The notes under the pieces were generated by a model. That model saw only the letters and a program-made list of their open reading frames with translations, did not search any database and was not told the origin of the DNA. Positions 13,588 to 13,958 of a stretch of 13,958 nt of DNA are shown one piece after another. This DNA is from QQUD01 sp039029915. GTDB lineage: Bacteria; Chloroflexota; Anaerolineae; Promineifilales; Promineifilaceae. The translations under genes were made by a program, and so were the position numbers. Every line of letters starts with the position of its first letter. Position 1 is the stretch's first letter. Where the stretch lies: positions 1 through 13,958 of the forward strand of contig JBCCFD010000187.1 in the NCBI GenBank assembly GCA_039029915.1, given 5' to 3'.

Positions 13588-13958
13588 ATGTTACAACAGA
13601 ATAAATACGGTCATAAGCTGCGTGTATCATTTACTATTTTGATCACGCTAATTGGGCTTTCCCTATTGCTCGGTGCCTGCGGCGGCGCAGATGCTCCAGA
13701 CAGTAGCGAAGCAGCTAGTGGGGATGCCACAGGTGAAGTGTGTGGCGTCGAGAACCTGGCCCTTCATGAAGCAGGCAAGCTCACCGTCGCAACGGGTGAG
13801 CCCGTCTTCCCACCGTGGATGTTGGATGATGATCCTAGCAGTGGTGAGGGGTTTGAAAGTGCTGTCGTTTACGCATTAGCGAGCGAGCTAGGCTTTGCGG
13901 CTGAGGATGTGCAGTGGGTGCGCACCTCATTTGATGAAGCGATCTCACCAGCAGAAAA
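13588..13958 (+). CDS. Substrate-binding lipoprotein of an ABC transporter, amino-acid type (partial)
   Basis: The gene is cut by the right edge; 123 codons are visible and open. A basic start and a hydrophobic segment (about 13-30) end in the lipobox LLGAC, so Cys31 would be lipidated and the protein anchored on the outer face of the membrane. A small acidic linker (GGADAPDSSEAASGDATGE) follows. The mature domain then begins GKLTVATGEPVFPPWMLDDDPSSGEGFESAVVYALASELGF, the typical opening of family 3 solute-binding proteins (polar amino acids): strand, aromatic pocket residues around FPPW, then GFE and a helix. AGGAG at 13575-13579 is eight bases before the ATG. The permease and ATPase genes would be expected to the right of the window. 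The ligand is not readable. Confidence 0.85.
   Translation, partial: MLQQNKYGHKLRVSFTILITLIGLSLLLGACGGADAPDSSEAASGDATGEVCGVENLALHEAGKLTVATGEPVFPPWMLDDDPSSGEGFESAVVYALASELGFAAEDVQWVRTSFDEAISPAE

Overview
The window is 13,958 bases of bacterial chromosome of roughly even base composition. It is densely coded and has no rRNA, tRNA, CRISPR array or complete mobile element that I can see. No marker gene fixes the organism. An iterated ACGGCCGT palindrome inside genes, heptanucleotide tandem repeats between genes, small palindromic repeats and a Gram-positive-style lipoprotein point to a filamentous-type genome such as a member of Chloroflexota or Cyanobacteria. Chloroflexota is my preferred guess, at low to moderate confidence.

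Layout. (1) 57-949, minus strand: an ECF sigma factor and a small two-helix membrane protein, probably its anti-sigma factor, sharing an ATGA stop/start overlap. (2) 1304-8959, plus strand: a family 2 glycosyltransferase, a proline racemase-superfamily enzyme, an AbgB-like M20 amidohydrolase, an acetamidase/formamidase overlapping an MFS transporter, and a sugar-phosphate-isomerase-like TIM barrel overlapping an FkbM methyltransferase. (3) 12594-8969, minus strand: a compact three-gene operon of a class B flavin monooxygenase, a PLP-dependent alanine-racemase-fold enzyme and a sugar-lactone-oxidase-type flavoenzyme. (4) 12788-13402, plus strand: a TetR regulator divergent from that operon. (5) 13588 to the right edge: the start of a lipoprotein that looks like an amino-acid ABC-transporter binding protein.

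How the genes may work together. The plus-strand block reads as a small-molecule catabolic cluster: an epimerase or dehydratase of hydroxyproline-like amino acids, an amide-bond hydrolase, an amidase that could release ammonia from a small amide, a transporter coupled to that amidase, and a TIM-barrel isomerase. The minus-strand operon is redox and PLP chemistry that could act on an amino acid or amino alcohol, with the TetR gene placed to control it. The terminal binding protein fits an amino-acid uptake theme. Substrates cannot be read from the sequence.

The most striking signals are not genes. The octamer ACGGCCGT occurs 21 times, about 100 times the chance expectation. All copies lie in coding sequence and all three codon phases are used. 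Three of the gaps inside the plus-strand block contain unrelated tandem repeats that share a seven-base period, one of them a G-quadruplex-type tract. The 366-base gap before the formamidase gene holds a series of hairpins that could be a structured RNA or the decayed end of an IS200/IS605-type element. An 85-base nested inverted repeat sits in the divergent promoter region between the monooxygenase and TetR genes.
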